A DNA stretch of 64,000 bases, taken from contig MU270016.1 in the NCBI GenBank assembly GCA_021432635.1, forward strand, positions 249,608-313,607. Reading direction: 5' to 3'. Positions 1 to 11,083 of the stretch are shown here, in pieces. Below the pieces are notes generated by a model. The model was given only the letters and a program-made list of their open reading frames with translations, was not told where the DNA came from and searched no databases. A program made the translations under genes and the position numbers. The DNA is from Thozetella sp. PMI_491. Taxonomy: Eukaryota; Ascomycota; Sordariomycetes; Chaetosphaeriales; Chaetosphaeriaceae. The stretch's first letter is position 1; each line of letters starts with the position of its first letter.

Positions 1-1731
1 TGTGGTCCAATAAGGACATGGACCCGGTAGCCCCGGAGGATCAAACATGGACGGCATGGACATGGATGGCATACTGGGCCACTGAGTGCATCAGTCTCGG
101 CACATGGCAGACGGCTGGCAGCATCCTTAACTCAGGGCTTAGCTGGAGAGAAGCAATTCCTGCTGTAAGTCCGGGCCGAAGATGCATGGAAATCGCACTG
201 TCGGGCCTCGGTATGCTAATCTTGTACTGGCTAGGTCGCGCTCGGTTCCACGCTGGCAGCGGTCCCTATGGTCTTGAACGGATCTATTGGCGCAGACCTG
301 CATGTTCCTTTTGCGGTGCTCTTACGATCGTCCTTTGGGTACTATTTCGGCTACTTCGGTGTCATCTCGCGTTGTGTCCTAGCCATGTTTTGGTTGGGCA
401 GTGTCACGACGAATGGATCCACAGCTTTGACCATCATGATTCAGGCCATTTGGCCATCTTACACGAGCATCCCGAATCATATCCCAAGCAACATGGGCAT
501 CACCACGCAGGGGATGATCAGGTACGCTTGTCTAAGGGAACCATGCGAGAGGAACACTGACTTACAGACTCATAGCTACTTGATATTTTGGCTGATCCAG
601 ATGCCGCTGCTCCTAATCCACCCCAAGAAGCTACGGCCGCTGTTTCTCCTCAAGCTTGTGGTGACCCCCACCGCTGCCCTCGCTACCATGGCATGGTGCG
701 TACACCAAGCCGGCGGCGCAGGCCCCATATTCTCGCAACAAGCCGCCCTCACCGGTGATGCGAAGGCGTGGGCCTTTTTATCCGCCATGTCATCCATCTG
801 CGGCAGCCTGTCGACGCTCGCCTGCAACATTCCCGACTTCACCCGGTACGCCAAGTCCAGCAAGGGTCAATACGTGCAGCTGCCTTTCCTCCCGTGCGTC
901 CAGGTGCTGGGGACGCTGGTGGGCATCATTGGTACCTCGGCCACGTACGTGGTCTACGGGCAGCTGCTCTGGAACCCCTTGAGTATCTACTCCCTGTGGA
1001 TCCAAGGCGGTTCAAGCGGCGGGCGCGCAGCGGCATTCTTTTGCGGCTTAGCGTGGAGCATTTCCCAGGTGTGCACGAACATCACGGCGAACTCGATATC
1101 GGCCGCCAATGACCTGACTGTACTCTTTCCACGCTATCTGAACATCCGCCGTGGTTGCATCGTGGCCGCCTTCATTGGCGCGTGGGTGTTCGTGCCTTGG
1201 CGCATCGTCGCCTCGGCCAAGAATTTCTTGTCTTTCATGAGCGGCTACTCCATCTTTCTGGCGCCGATTGCGGGCATCATGTGCGCCGACTATTGGGTCA
1301 TCAAGAGACGCAAGGTAGACATTCCAGCCATGTACGACCCCCACGGACGCTATCGTTATTGGTACGGGATCAATTGGCGAGCGATGCTGGCTTTCCTCGT
1401 GGGCTTTTCTCCCAATCTGCCCGGATTGATCTATACGATAGGCGGCACGACCGGAAGTTCCATCAGCATCTCGGCGGAGGCCAAACATCTCTACAGCTTC
1501 AATTGGCTATTTGGCTTCGTGACATCCATTGCCGTTCACATCGTTGCTAGCTTGCTCTTTCCCGACGCAAACACGCTCGTGGACCAGACGATCTGGACTC
1601 GTGACATAATAGACGCACAACCAGAAAGTCCAGCAATCGAGAAAGGACCTGAGCTTGTTTACAGTCTCGAGGCGGATCCGGAATCTTCGTCAACCTCGAC
1701 GAAGAAAGAGGCCGGTGGTCAGGGTATATAA
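1..1731 (+). CDS. NCS1-family nucleobase/nucleoside permease (5' truncated by window edge)
   Basis: Membrane symporter of the NCS1 (Fur4/Dal4/Fui1/Thi7) family, which imports uracil, allantoin, uridine or thiamine across the plasma membrane. Visible exons are <1-164, 235-521 and 576-1731. Introns 165-234 (GTAAGT...CTAG) and 522-575 (GTACGC...ATAG) join in frame. The first visible residues (WSNKDMDPV) match the family segment just before TM1, so the start codon and cytosolic N-terminus lie outside the window. Family landmarks include the segment GSIGADLHVPF, the stretch IWPSYTSIPNHIP and a hydrophobic profile fitting about 12 helices. The tail is charged and cytosolic. The substrate cannot be decided from sequence alone; the IWPSY-type loop is common in fungal uridine/uracil members. 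Confidence 0.9.
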
Positions 1732-2092
1732 TGATTGGGACTCGTATGTCTACGCTATTGGACGATACTTTTGTCGTCAACGCTCTGTTATTTACTTTTA
1801 GACGGCCTGCTATAACGCATCAAATATTATAAATAAATGTAATGCTTCACTTCCACACCTTGTATGCCCTGGAGCACTGCGCAAGGTGAGGACCTTAGAT
1901 GTGGCCCGTGCCTTGTCGCTTACCTCAGAGCAAGTGCGGCTGACCGAGATGACTTCCAAACGAAGAGCTCAAGAGTCCCACAATCTTATCCCTCAAATCC
2001 TTTCTTGTTGATGATTTGAGGCGACAGTTCCGTGAGCCCCCGGTGCGCATGCGATGGGGTCCTGATTCTTGGACAGCTGGTACAAAAACAAG
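1732..2092. other. Intergenic, permease to GH5 gene
   Basis: No gene seen. An AATAAA-type polyadenylation signal at 1832-1837, about 100 bp after the permease stop, is the only recognisable element. A 5' exon carrying a signal peptide for the GH5 gene could hide here, but I could not find one. Confidence 0.5.
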
Positions 2093-3669
2093 ATGCGCGG
2101 CGCGTTCCGAATCGGCCGATCCAGAAGCATGCACTACTCCCGAGCACCATGGCCCGACGGACCCCTCCACACCTCCGGCACGGAGATGTTGGACGCATCC
2201 AGCAAGGTTGTACGATATGCCGGTGTCAACTGGCCAGCGCACATGGAAACCATGGTCCCAGAGGGCCTCCAGCATCAATCCATCGCGACCATAGTCTCGA
2301 AGATCAAGAGCGTCGGAATGAATGCGATCCGGCTAACATGGGCCGTTGAGATGGTGGACGTCATCTTCGAGCTCGGCGACGATGTGCCGATAAAATTTTC
2401 GTTTATCGAGGCGCTGGGTGAGAAGAATGGCACACGTGTTTACGATGATGTTGTTCGGCATAATCCTACTCTGGCGGGTAAAACAAGACTAGAGGTAGGG
2501 AAGTTCCGATCCTTGGGTGTATTGTTAGCTATTCAAGCCAATGACTTTATCTAGGTTTTCGATGCCGTTGCCGAAGAATGCGCGAAGCAAGAGATATTTG
2601 TCCATCTAGACAACCACGTGTCGAAAGCCATCTGGTGCTGCTCGCCTCTTGACGGGAATTCATACTGGGGAGACCATTACTTTGAGGTAGCCAAGTGGCT
2701 GCGCGCTCTCTCCTTCATAGCCGACTACGTGAGTATATATCGCTTGTTCCCTCACGGCTGACGCACCCTAATATTGTACGCGCCCAGGCAAAGAAGTGGA
2801 AGAGCGTAGTGTCCATGTCACTACGGAATGAGCTCCGGGCGCCCGCATTTGGTCCAATCCTCTCACCAAATGCGGAGCCAACCAGCTGGAGAAGCTGGTA
2901 TGAGAACGTAAAAATGGGCGCAGACGCTGTCCACGCAGCAAATCCAGACCTTGTTATCTTCCTGCCCGGCCAGCGTGGAGGCAGAGACCTCGGCGCCGTT
3001 GTCCGAGGAGAAGTCCTGGACCCTGGCCGCCAGCGTTTCGACGTCAACCATTTCCGCGGCTACGCAGATAAGCTCGTATTAGAAATACACAGCTACGATA
3101 ATATCGACCTCCCGGCTGCTCTTGGCGGAACCCTTCCCGGGAAATGGGACTGCGTCGCAATGCGAGATGCACTAGAACGTGCCGGATTCGCCACCCTAAC
3201 GGACAAAGTCCCGAACCATCTTCCACTCGTAGTGAGCGAGTTTGGGTGGGATCAATATGTCGATTACAACACCACATATGTAAAGTGCCTGGTGGATTAC
3301 CTTGCCGCCAAGCCTGTCGGCTGGATGATCTGGCAGATCGGCGGCAGTTACTACATCCGGGAGGGCTTCCAGAATTACAACGATACCTGGGGTTTGCTGG
3401 AGGACGATTGGTCCGATTGGAGATCTCCAAGGGATGTTGAACGTTATCTCGGGTCCTTGGCGAGGGCTACACTGTCTTTTGCAGACGAGAGCCCGCAGGT
3501 TGCTGCTTGGTTCCCTGAGCTTGGTATGCCCAACCCTCGACTTGCGGAAAGGACCAACAGCACGCTGTTGTTAGTAATGATTGGAGTCCTTCTTCTGATT
3601 CCTATCGTACTTTTCCCTAGGCGACTTCAAGTAACGGTTCGGGGGCTCATTAATCGCCCGAGGGGTTAA
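2093..3669 (+). CDS. Glycoside hydrolase family 5 protein with C-terminal membrane anchor
   Basis: Retaining beta-glycosidase of the GH5 cellulase-like clan. Exons are 2093-2494, 2555-2728 and 2788-3669 (485 aa); both introns are phase 0, the second with a CTGAC branch site. Exon 1 carries the family block GVNWPAHMETMVPEGLQ. Exon 2 carries VHLDNHVSKAIWCC. Exon 3 holds the acid/base Glu (RNELR, E207) and the nucleophile Glu (VVSEFGWD, E343). A hydrophobic helix near residues 450-468, followed by Arg-rich residues, suggests a C-terminal membrane anchor with the enzyme outside. Oddly, no signal peptide is visible after the first ATG; the N-terminus looks replaced or lies in an undetected exon. 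The substrate (glucan, mannan, glucosylceramide) is undetermined. Confidence 0.85.
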
Positions 3670-4077
3670 ACTTTCATCATATATGATGATATCTTCAACG
3701 GTGGCGATCTGTTCCAGGTAAGGTAGCTATCCTGGGCACATAGCTTTAGCTTGAAAAGTTGCTCAGTCGATATCCTGGAATATTGGCTGTTGGCGACTGT
3801 CTACCGCGTGGCTAGATGGGGTCTTTCCTTACCGTGTCTGCCATCTTGATCACGCCTGCCCAAAAAATTGCCCTGCATGCCTCCTTAACTCAAATAGCAT
3901 ATATGAGATCGAACGAACAAGTCCGGAGGGGAGAGGAATCTGGAGGGCATCTCACAACCTGGTGGATCTGAGCGGCAGGCCCTCGCCGGAAGTAGACCAC
4001 CCAAGCCCCCTCCTGAGTCTTAGTATGGTAAATTAACTAGGTAACTTGTGGCTCTGCTCGCAAAGCGCTCAATAAGC
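3670..4077. other. Intergenic, GH5 gene to pseudogene
   Basis: No coding signal recognised. It may include the lost 5' exon and promoter of the following pseudogene. Confidence 0.5.
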
Positions 4078-6242
4078 TAGGGGATTATTCCTGCCGGCCA
4101 GCGCTGCGGCCACTACACCGCGTGAGGGCCTGCCCATGACGTCCACCTTTATCGTCTTCAACGCCCACAACTGAGCAGAGGCGATCGATGTTCTCTGCAA
4201 GATACAGACCGTCGTGGCCATCCCAGTGTTGTCGGCGTTGATAGCCGAAGCGGCCGCCATCTGCTCCCAGAGGCGCAGCAACTCACAGAAGCTGACCCTG
4301 CTCCAGTTAATGACGCTGGCTGACAGGCCTTGGGCGAGCATCCCGGGCTACCTAAAAGCGACAAATCTCAAATATGGGTCGCGTCTAGTTTGGTGGGGCG
4401 GGGCCCTTATCTTGTTCATCGCCGTGACGCCCCCCCTTCAGTCGATCCTGATGTCGATGGAGACCGCGCCGATGCTCACCTGCCAAGACGATCCTGGGAC
4501 CTGGTGCGACTGGGGTGGTATATTCGAGATTGTTGCCTCCGACCCGGAGCCGTCTGACCTCCAGTATCTGGAGCAGCTCGTCCCCGTCCGCGAAGTTGCG
4601 TCGAAGATCATGACCGCCACCGACCTAGACTTCCATCCTCGTCTATGGCCGGAAAAGTGGACACACGCCATCGATGCCGACCGCCACGACCGGGGCACAT
4701 TGCGGTACTATTCGGTTGTCGAGAAGGGGCCCGGCTATTACTTCACCTCGGCCTTGATGAACGGGACCACAACAGGTGTTCTCCGCGAACATGCTATGAG
4801 ACTGAACTCGACCACTACTTGTAAGAACGTTACGCGCATCGAATTCCCAAAATCTTGCCCTAAACAGCGACCCTTAGTCACGAGCTTCACGGCCTACAGC
4901 GTCGAAATCAACGTGTGCGCTCCTGGAGCTCACGACGAGTACCCATGGTCGCTCAGCCGGAACAAGCAGGACATATCCGAGGAGCTATGGATTGATGCGT
5001 TTATCGACAGGGAAGCTGCCTCGATGGATCTCGCCCAGTTCTCGGTGGGGTCCTTCGAGAACACGACTATTCATCGCACCACGTCTACCATCCGGGGGTA
5101 CTTCGAGCTTGGGAACTATCACAACGGCTACGCCCGTGGTCCCCTTTTGGACAAGTGGCCGGAACCCTAAGACATGCTAGAGAACTACAACGATTTTATC
5201 AACAACGAAGTCCCGACTAAATCGTAAGTATGCTACGGCTTATGGCTATCTACGATACTCTAGCTAATTTTTGTACGTAGCGACAACTACACGGATCTGA
5301 CTCGCTCTTTCTCTACGAATTATCCCGTTGATCCAACCATGAGCTACAACGCAAAAGCACCCGGCCCCCTGATGACCGCCAGCCTAGCGCTCTTCGGAAA
5401 CAGCTCCTTTTTTAAAATTGCTCGGAACACTAGTTCTGAGGAAGTCATGCGTGCTGCTAATAGCGCCATCTGCCAGCTAGGGGTCGTTCCATTCCAGAGA
5501 TTTAGTCCAGTCTATCCGTTCGGGCGGCCGTTTCAAACAAACTGTGCGGATTACCGAGACCGAGTCTACGTATGTCGAGCATTACCTTGCGAACGCGATG
5601 ATCAATTGGTTTCGTGAGCTCGTGGACCCCAGCACTGCCGAAACGGTCCTGGATGCTGCCACCTTCATCGTCAACGAGGCAGTGCTCACCACAGGCGCGG
5701 ATTAAAACTTCGCAAGGAATGCGCGCACAATCTACTCCGCCCCGGGCACGCCGGTGCTGAGGCCTGTCAAGTCCCTGCCAGCGCTCATTGTGATCTCTAT
5801 CCTCATCGGAGTGTAGCTCATCGGGCTGCTGTTCATTGCGTGGTACAATGTCTCCTCACCGAGCTGGACAGCCCATCTAAATGCCTTCGCGCTAATCCGT
5901 ATCGGTGCCGAGCCCGAGCGCTCGAAGCACGCCACAGTTGTCCCCATTCGCGATACCGAGTTGTGGGAACTTGAGGAGTTCGGAAAAGTAGATGGGCTGA
6001 TCGGGGTCGTGGCTGCCGAAGACGCAATTGCAAAGGGCGGGGACACATCCTCTGTGGGCGGTGACGAGTCTACTGCTACAGATGCGCGATCTCGCAACGC
6101 GGTGGCGGTTGGTCAGGCGGTGGAGGCCAGTAGAGAGTCCGAGGCACCATTTCAGCTTGCTATTGGCGCTCCCGGTTTGGTCTCAAGAAAGCCGTACCCT
6201 GGCAAGGGAGAGGAGACAGACGGAGGTGATAGTAATGTGTAA
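4078..6242 (+). pseudogene. Decayed multi-pass membrane protein of unknown function
   Basis: Remnant of a large fungal membrane protein of a family I recognise only as uncharacterised. It has an N-terminal membrane-proximal segment, a TM helix (about 4396-4455), a long extracellular domain with N-glycosylation sequons and Cys, and a second TM helix (about 5785-5850) before a cytosolic tail ending at 6242. The frame is broken by TGA at 4172, TAA at 5167, TAA at 5703 and TAG at 5814, and by a one-base frameshift near 5535-5545. The intron 5225-5280 (GTAAGT...GTAG) still looks normal. The stops are explained by single C-to-T changes (CGA to TGA, CAA to TAA, CAG to TAG), as expected after repeat-induced point mutation or long decay. 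No full-length product can be made. Confidence 0.75.
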
Positions 6243-6709
6243 TAAATACTATGATATCTAGAATTTAAATAGACTCCGTGATACCCTGAGGCTATGGATG
6301 ACGAGCTCGTGGTGTATAGACACTAAGTCATGGGATCTTGACACTTTCATGATACCCTGCCATATGCATTCTGTGCATGGCCTGGTATAGAATATTAGCA
6401 TACAATAACGGTGGAATTCCTTTATGGAACAGCTATGTTGGCTCTACAATCGCGATGTTCACCTCAGTTGGCTAGATTTGATCCTATAGTGGTTTTTAAT
6501 GGATATGATGTAGCGCTGAGCAACTTCAGCCTTAGCGACGGTGGCACGTTCACTGCCTTGCAACATGCATGCTTCGAGAGGTAATACTGGAAACTTATGG
6601 CAAAAAAAAGGTTGCCCTGTTTATATTTTGTTTCTTGTGTTCCAGGCCACCAGGAAATTAGAATAAATCTACGGCATTATGCCAAAGCCTTAGATCGACC
6701 CCACTACGC
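6243..6709. other. Intergenic, pseudogene to CVNH-LysM gene
   Basis: AT-rich stretch with no gene seen. It lies between the convergent 3' ends of the pseudogene and the CVNH-LysM gene and probably holds the terminator of the latter. Confidence 0.5.
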
Positions 6710-7756
6710 CTAGATGAAGTGCAGCGTGCCATCGTTGTTTGCTATTCTCTCATCCAGCACGATGGAGCTATGGACCCAGTCCCCGTTGCGCAACAGTTCG
6801 GCCTCCAGCCTCTGCCCACCATCGGCGAGGCGCACATCTCGGGCCGAGGCGCCAAAATTACCGCCGCCATTGTGATGGCCGTGCGTCGGGACCTGAAGTG
6901 TCTGGCCCGGCCAAATCTGGTCGGGATTTGCGATGTTGTTGTGTCTTGCAATTGCCTCAAAGTTAGTATCGAACCGCGCGGCAATGTCGCGGAGGGTGTC
7001 GCCCTGCTGGACGGTGTAGGTGGTCGGGCCGCCACCGCCGCCGGAAGACCAGCGGAAGCTGCCCTGGTCGTTTTCGAGGAGGCGGTTCAGGCTGATGCAG
7101 CTCTCTTGCCATGAGCCATCGCCACGCCTGCAGGAAGCGCGAAGATTGTAGTCGCCGTGGGCATCCAGGTGGATGTCCCGTGCAGAGGCGGTGAAGCCGC
7201 CGGCGAAGTGACCGCCACGAGGCCCGCCGTAGTGGTGCTCCTCGGGGCGGTGGTGCTCCTCAGGACGTTGATGCTCCTGCTCGTACTCATGCTTCTTCTC
7301 CTCGTCGTGTTTGTGTTTCCAGTCGGACACACCGTCCTGCAGCTTGGATCCAGCAAAGGCGCCGGCTACGGCGCCAAGCAGGGTACTCGTTTTCGAATGT
7401 CCGACATTGCCGCCAATCTTGTGGCCTCCGAACGCGCCCGCCGCACCGCCGAGAAGGGCGCCCGCCAGGCCACGTTCGCCATCCTCTTGCCCGCCGGGGT
7501 AGGTTTGCTGTTGCTGCTGGTTTTGGCCGTATCCTCCCTGCTGTCCATGCTGGGAGTAATAAGAGTCGGCCTCGCCGCCAAGGCCGGGACGCTCTTGTTG
7601 GTGCCCGCCCTGCTGCTGATAGCCACCTTGTGGTTGTTGATAACCGCCGTGCTGCGGTTGGTAGTCGCCACCTTGCTGCTGGTAACCACCCTGCTGGTAG
7701 CCCCCTTGCTGGTAGCTGCCCTGGTTGTTGTCGTTGTTGTTGTTGTAGTAGCTCAT
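6710..7756 (-). CDS. CVNH lectin-fold protein with inserted LysM domain (glycine-zipper, Gln/Gly-rich N-terminus)
   Basis: Single-exon, 348 aa. Residues 1-90 are Tyr/Gln/Gly repeats (QQGGYQQ units). Residues 95-137 form a glycine-zipper-like hydrophobic stretch (GALLGGAAGAFGG). Residues 146-178 are His/Glu-rich. A first cyanovirin-N homology (CVNH) half spans 187-236, a LysM domain 246-290 (TYTVQQGDTL...WPGQTLQVP), and the second CVNH half 301-347. This nested order matches the type III CVNH-LysM architecture known from Magnaporthe, in which the CVNH part binds mannose-type glycans and LysM binds chitin-type glycans. There is no signal peptide, so it may be cytosolic, septal or unconventionally exported. 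The ATG at 7756 was preferred over an in-frame upstream extension to 8023 because the repeats begin right after it and the extension shows no conserved character. Confidence 0.88.
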   Translation of the reverse strand: MSYYNNNNDNNQGSYQQGGYQQGGYQQQGGDYQPQHGGYQQPQGGYQQQGGHQQERPGLGGEADSYYSQHGQQGGYGQNQQQQQTYPGGQEDGERGLAGALLGGAAGAFGGHKIGGNVGHSKTSTLLGAVAGAFAGSKLQDGVSDWKHKHDEEKKHEYEQEHQRPEEHHRPEEHHYGGPRGGHFAGGFTASARDIHLDAHGDYNLRASCRRGDGSWQESCISLNRLLENDQGSFRWSSGGGGGPTTYTVQQGDTLRDIAARFDTNFEAIARHNNIANPDQIWPGQTLQVPTHGHHNGGGNFGASARDVRLADGGQRLEAELLRNGDWVHSSIVLDERIANNDGTLHFI

Positions 7757-9221
7757 GGTGTCCGGAGATTTGTCAACCGAGAATTGGCCTTTGATTGCAC
7801 GTTGAGAGGATTGGGGCTTGTGATGGGAGTACAGAAAGGCCATTCTGATATCCGGCACGAGGTTTAACTTAAATACCCTAGTTGATTGTACTCCGCCGCC
7901 GTAGTGTGGAGAAGCTATCCAAGTCTCGGCCCACACTGCCCCTGATTTAAGCTTTTCGGTCCAATCGGGAAGACCTTTCCAGGGTTCGTGGTCCACGTTG
8001 CGACACAGCCTCAGCGTCGACACGACTCTTGGCAGGGAAACGAGGCGTATGCTCTTGGCATTCTGTCAAAATACGAAAATTCCGGCTTAACATGGCCTGT
8101 GGTTGATCAGAAGTCCCCTAGCAAAACTGGACCCACATCCGACTCCGTGGCTGATGCCCGCGTGGAAGCGCGTTCAACATTGAGTGGTTACGATGTTTCT
8201 ACGCAGAAACCGGAGTCTGGAAAGCTCCGCGGCTCCGCCAGTTATAGGCTGTGTATCTCTATCCTCGGCAATACAAGGACGCTTTGTTATGTATGTATCG
8301 ACAAGAATCCAGAGACTATGTGGCACGACCTTCAAACGAGGGCGCCAAGGATTCGGTGGCAAAGAGCAAACACGCTAACTCGCTGGGCGGCGCGAGAGTG
8401 GCTCAGGCCTAGAGCTACTAAGTTTCAGTTTAAGCCTTACCTAATAGCTAATATGCTGTGCCGACTTCCGTCACGACATTTAGGGACCTCTCTAGTCAAA
8501 GTACGTTAAGCTCACACGATTTAGAGCTGGAGCGATGGTCAAGCCACCCCCACCAGCAAACTGGAGCTGCTTGTCCAAAGCACCCATACTGAACTGAAGC
8601 CAAGTTGACGTCTAGGGCTTAATTGATTTCATTGGCACAGCTATTACAAGAACATTTGTTGTCGTGAGGGGCTCCACTTCTCGAAATGTGCAACCTGTGA
8701 TACCGCACTTGCCACACTCCTTGTAAAAACCACAAAAGACCAAGCTGGCCACGCCAACTGAGCGTACTAAAAAAGTGATCCACTGATTAGGAAAGATGAA
8801 CCAAGATTGTTGGTGTTGATGAGCAATGGCGACTTGGTTCGAGATATGTGCAGTACAGCACATTGTGGGAGTCCAAAAATGGAGATGAGGCCCAAGGACT
8901 CACTTTCTACTCACATGCTGTAGCTGATATGCCCCCCATATCATCTGTGGCTCATCATATTAGCCTAGGTCTCTCACCTCAGCGCTTTAACTGGGAATAG
9001 AGTCAATGTAACGACACCGTTTCTGCAAGCTAGGTGGCAAACAGGCTCCGGCAAAAAGGCAAGAACTTACCTCTCCTCAGGCCCAACCGGTTAGCTTGTT
9101 GCGCCCCCTGCTGCTCAGTGTATGCTGGCCGCGGCCGATTCCACCATACGTCCCCCTTTCGTATTAAGGACGGAGCGTTGCTTCGGGTATTTATTTATTT
9201 TTCCTGCTGTTGTACCATATC

Positions 9222-9333
9222 TTTTTTTTTTGAGGTTCGGGGGTGGTTCGAACTCATGACTTAGGTACATGTTCCAGGACACATTGGGAGGATACAGTCT
9301 ACCAACTGCGCTAACCACCCTGATCCCTTTCCT
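9222..9333 (-). repeat. tRNA-derived, A-tailed element (SINE-like)
   Basis: Read on the minus strand, the element contains a perfect pol III A box (TAGCGCAGTTGG) and a perfect B box (GTTCGAACC). The outer 8 bases are mutually complementary (GGGTGGTT / AACCACCC). An A10 run follows shortly after (9222-9231 on the plus strand is T10). D and T stems do not pair well and no convincing anticodon loop forms, so a functional tRNA is unlikely. A retroposed tRNA-derived sequence fits better. No target-site duplication was found. Confidence 0.4.
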
Positions 9334-10084
9334 TTCTGTGTTGCAAGTTTGGGGTTTGGGATAACTTATCAATTTCACTTGACCCCTCCAGCCTGAGGAT
9401 GAGCTGCCACCAACTCTGCCTGGTGTACTAATTGCTCCTCGGCGGTAAAGTTGGCGGCAATTCTAACGAGGACAACTGTTGTCTCGGATCGTCTATGGCT
9501 GGCAATGATACTGTAATCTCGCAGCCCACTGCTCACAATATACACAAATTGCCTTAGGCTTCCCATAGCACAGCTTAATATATGCGAGCATCACAAGCAA
9601 AGAAGTTTTAACCCAAGCACTGAGTTTCAAGTTCCATTCAACTGATTGGCAAACTCCAGGCGTCCTAGCAAAACCCCGTCTTCAATGTCTAGGCCTGAAC
9701 CCGTTATAATTATGATGACCAGCTATGCAATTTAGACCACCAGCACTGCACTATACCTTTCTCGCACCCTTGCATGCAGACCAGGTGCAATGCGCTACTA
9801 ACGAATACTCCACTGCCTCTTCTCCTGTAAATATAGGTAAATCATTGGTGAAATCTTTTAATACCGAAAGGGCTACTTCATGCAGCAAGTTGCTTATAAG
9901 TCTCCGATAAGTACCCGAGGTTTGAGGTGAGCGGTGTGTTTTTTCTTTCACCTACTACCCTTTTTGGCTTTATCCCGCACAAATCCTAGACCATACCCCG
10001 ACTACGCCTAATCTAGGACAAATCCATACCGGATCGAGGATAGCCCTTCGGACGACGAAAGGGGATAGCCACGAGCACTTCCAA

Positions 10085-10092
10085 TATATATT
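10085..10092 (+). promoter_or_regulatory. TATA-like box of the methyltransferase gene
   Basis: TATATATT lies 125 bp before the start ATG in an otherwise gene-free region. Assigned by position and match only. Confidence 0.35.
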
Positions 10093-10216
10093 TCGCCATA
10101 CAAGCCATGAACGTGGTGGCGTATCTGAGTGAGACGGCAGTAGCTTTTGTCAATTCTAATTCACCTCGTTTCTAATAAGATCTCACTGCCGTGTGCTCAC
10201 TTGCGCTACACACACC

Positions 10217-11083
10217 ATGTCGTCATATTTTGTCAACCCGCCCGAGTACTGGGATCGGTATGTGGAGGAGTACGCCAAGATGACCCCCATTCACGGGCCT
10301 TTTACCTCCGGGGTCCTGAACCTCGCGAACTCTCTGAGACCATTGTCTTCCGCGACGGCCATTCTAGATGATGGATGCGGCACTGGGAGTCTCATGAACT
10401 GTCTAATCGATGACCATGGGGCGGAGCTACCGTCATCAGTCCGCTTGCTTGCGTCAGACTACAGCAAGGGCATGGTGGCATATGTGGAAAAACTAAAGAA
10501 CTCCCCCGACAAGGTCTCGAATCCACTCTGGCAGCGCGTTGAGACCCATGTGCTCGATGCTCAGGACTTATCGCCGGCGATCCCGACGGCTTCCCTATCA
10601 CACGTCATTTCCAACTTAGTTTTTATGGGCATGGATGATGCGACAAAGCCCATCTCAGCGGCTTACAACGTGCTAGAAGCCGGAGGCATTCTAACCTTCT
10701 CGCTTCTTGTCAACCCGGAGTGGATTCATGCCTGGCGCTATGCCCAGCATCTAGCCCCGAAGGATAAGGTGTGGAATTTAGACACGCCCGAGGTCTGGAA
10801 CTCGAACGAGGCGATCGAGAAGGCTGTAAGAGACGCTGGGTTTACCAGCGTTGAGATCAAGGACATGGAAATTCCCTTGAAATTGAACAAAGAGTCTCTG
10901 CGCGGTTTCATGACGTCCATGGTCGACAGCGAGAACCCCTTGTCTGTAAACCTTTTCGACAGACCATCCCCAGAGGTGGTCAAGAATATCATTGACGCTA
11001 TTGTGGAGGGAGTGGTGAAGGAGCAAGGGGAGGAGTCGATTGTTCTAAAAGGCATGATGAAGTTTGTGGGAGCGAAGAAGTAG
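10217..11083 (+). CDS. Class I SAM-dependent methyltransferase
   Basis: Single-exon, 288 aa. A Rossmann-type methyltransferase core begins with motif I ILDDGCGTGSL at residues 49-59 (SAM-binding glycines), followed by an acidic motif II region (LLASDYSKGM), VLDAQDLSP, and a motif resembling post-motif I/III (AAYNVLEAGGIL). The C-terminal part (NKESLRGFMTSMV) is a substrate cap like those of small-molecule methyltransferases of the UbiE/Coq5 type. I started at 10217, the first ATG in frame. No biosynthetic core enzyme lies next to it, so it is an isolated gene and its substrate is unknown. A TATA-like box lies 125 bp upstream. Confidence 0.85.
   Translation: MSSYFVNPPEYWDRYVEEYAKMTPIHGPFTSGVLNLANSLRPLSSATAILDDGCGTGSLMNCLIDDHGAELPSSVRLLASDYSKGMVAYVEKLKNSPDKVSNPLWQRVETHVLDAQDLSPAIPTASLSHVISNLVFMGMDDATKPISAAYNVLEAGGILTFSLLVNPEWIHAWRYAQHLAPKDKVWNLDTPEVWNSNEAIEKAVRDAGFTSVEIKDMEIPLKLNKESLRGFMTSMVDSENPLSVNLFDRPSPEVVKNIIDAIVEGVVKEQGEESIVLKGMMKFVGAKK

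Larger units (their letters stand above)
7757..10216. other. Long gene-poor intergenic region
   Basis: About 2.5 kb without a confident gene. It contains the promoter of the CVNH-LysM gene, the tRNA-derived element at 9222-9333, and an open minus-strand stretch at 8612-8720 with closely spaced Cys that follows a TTTTTACAAG acceptor-like signal. That stretch could be the last exon of a small unknown gene, but no start or partner exon was found. Confidence 0.45.

Noticed and set aside
7157..7867. Plus-strand frame rich in Leu/Val over the CVNH-LysM gene
   Set aside because: It is the complement of Gln/Gly codons. The minus-strand frame has two recognisable domains.
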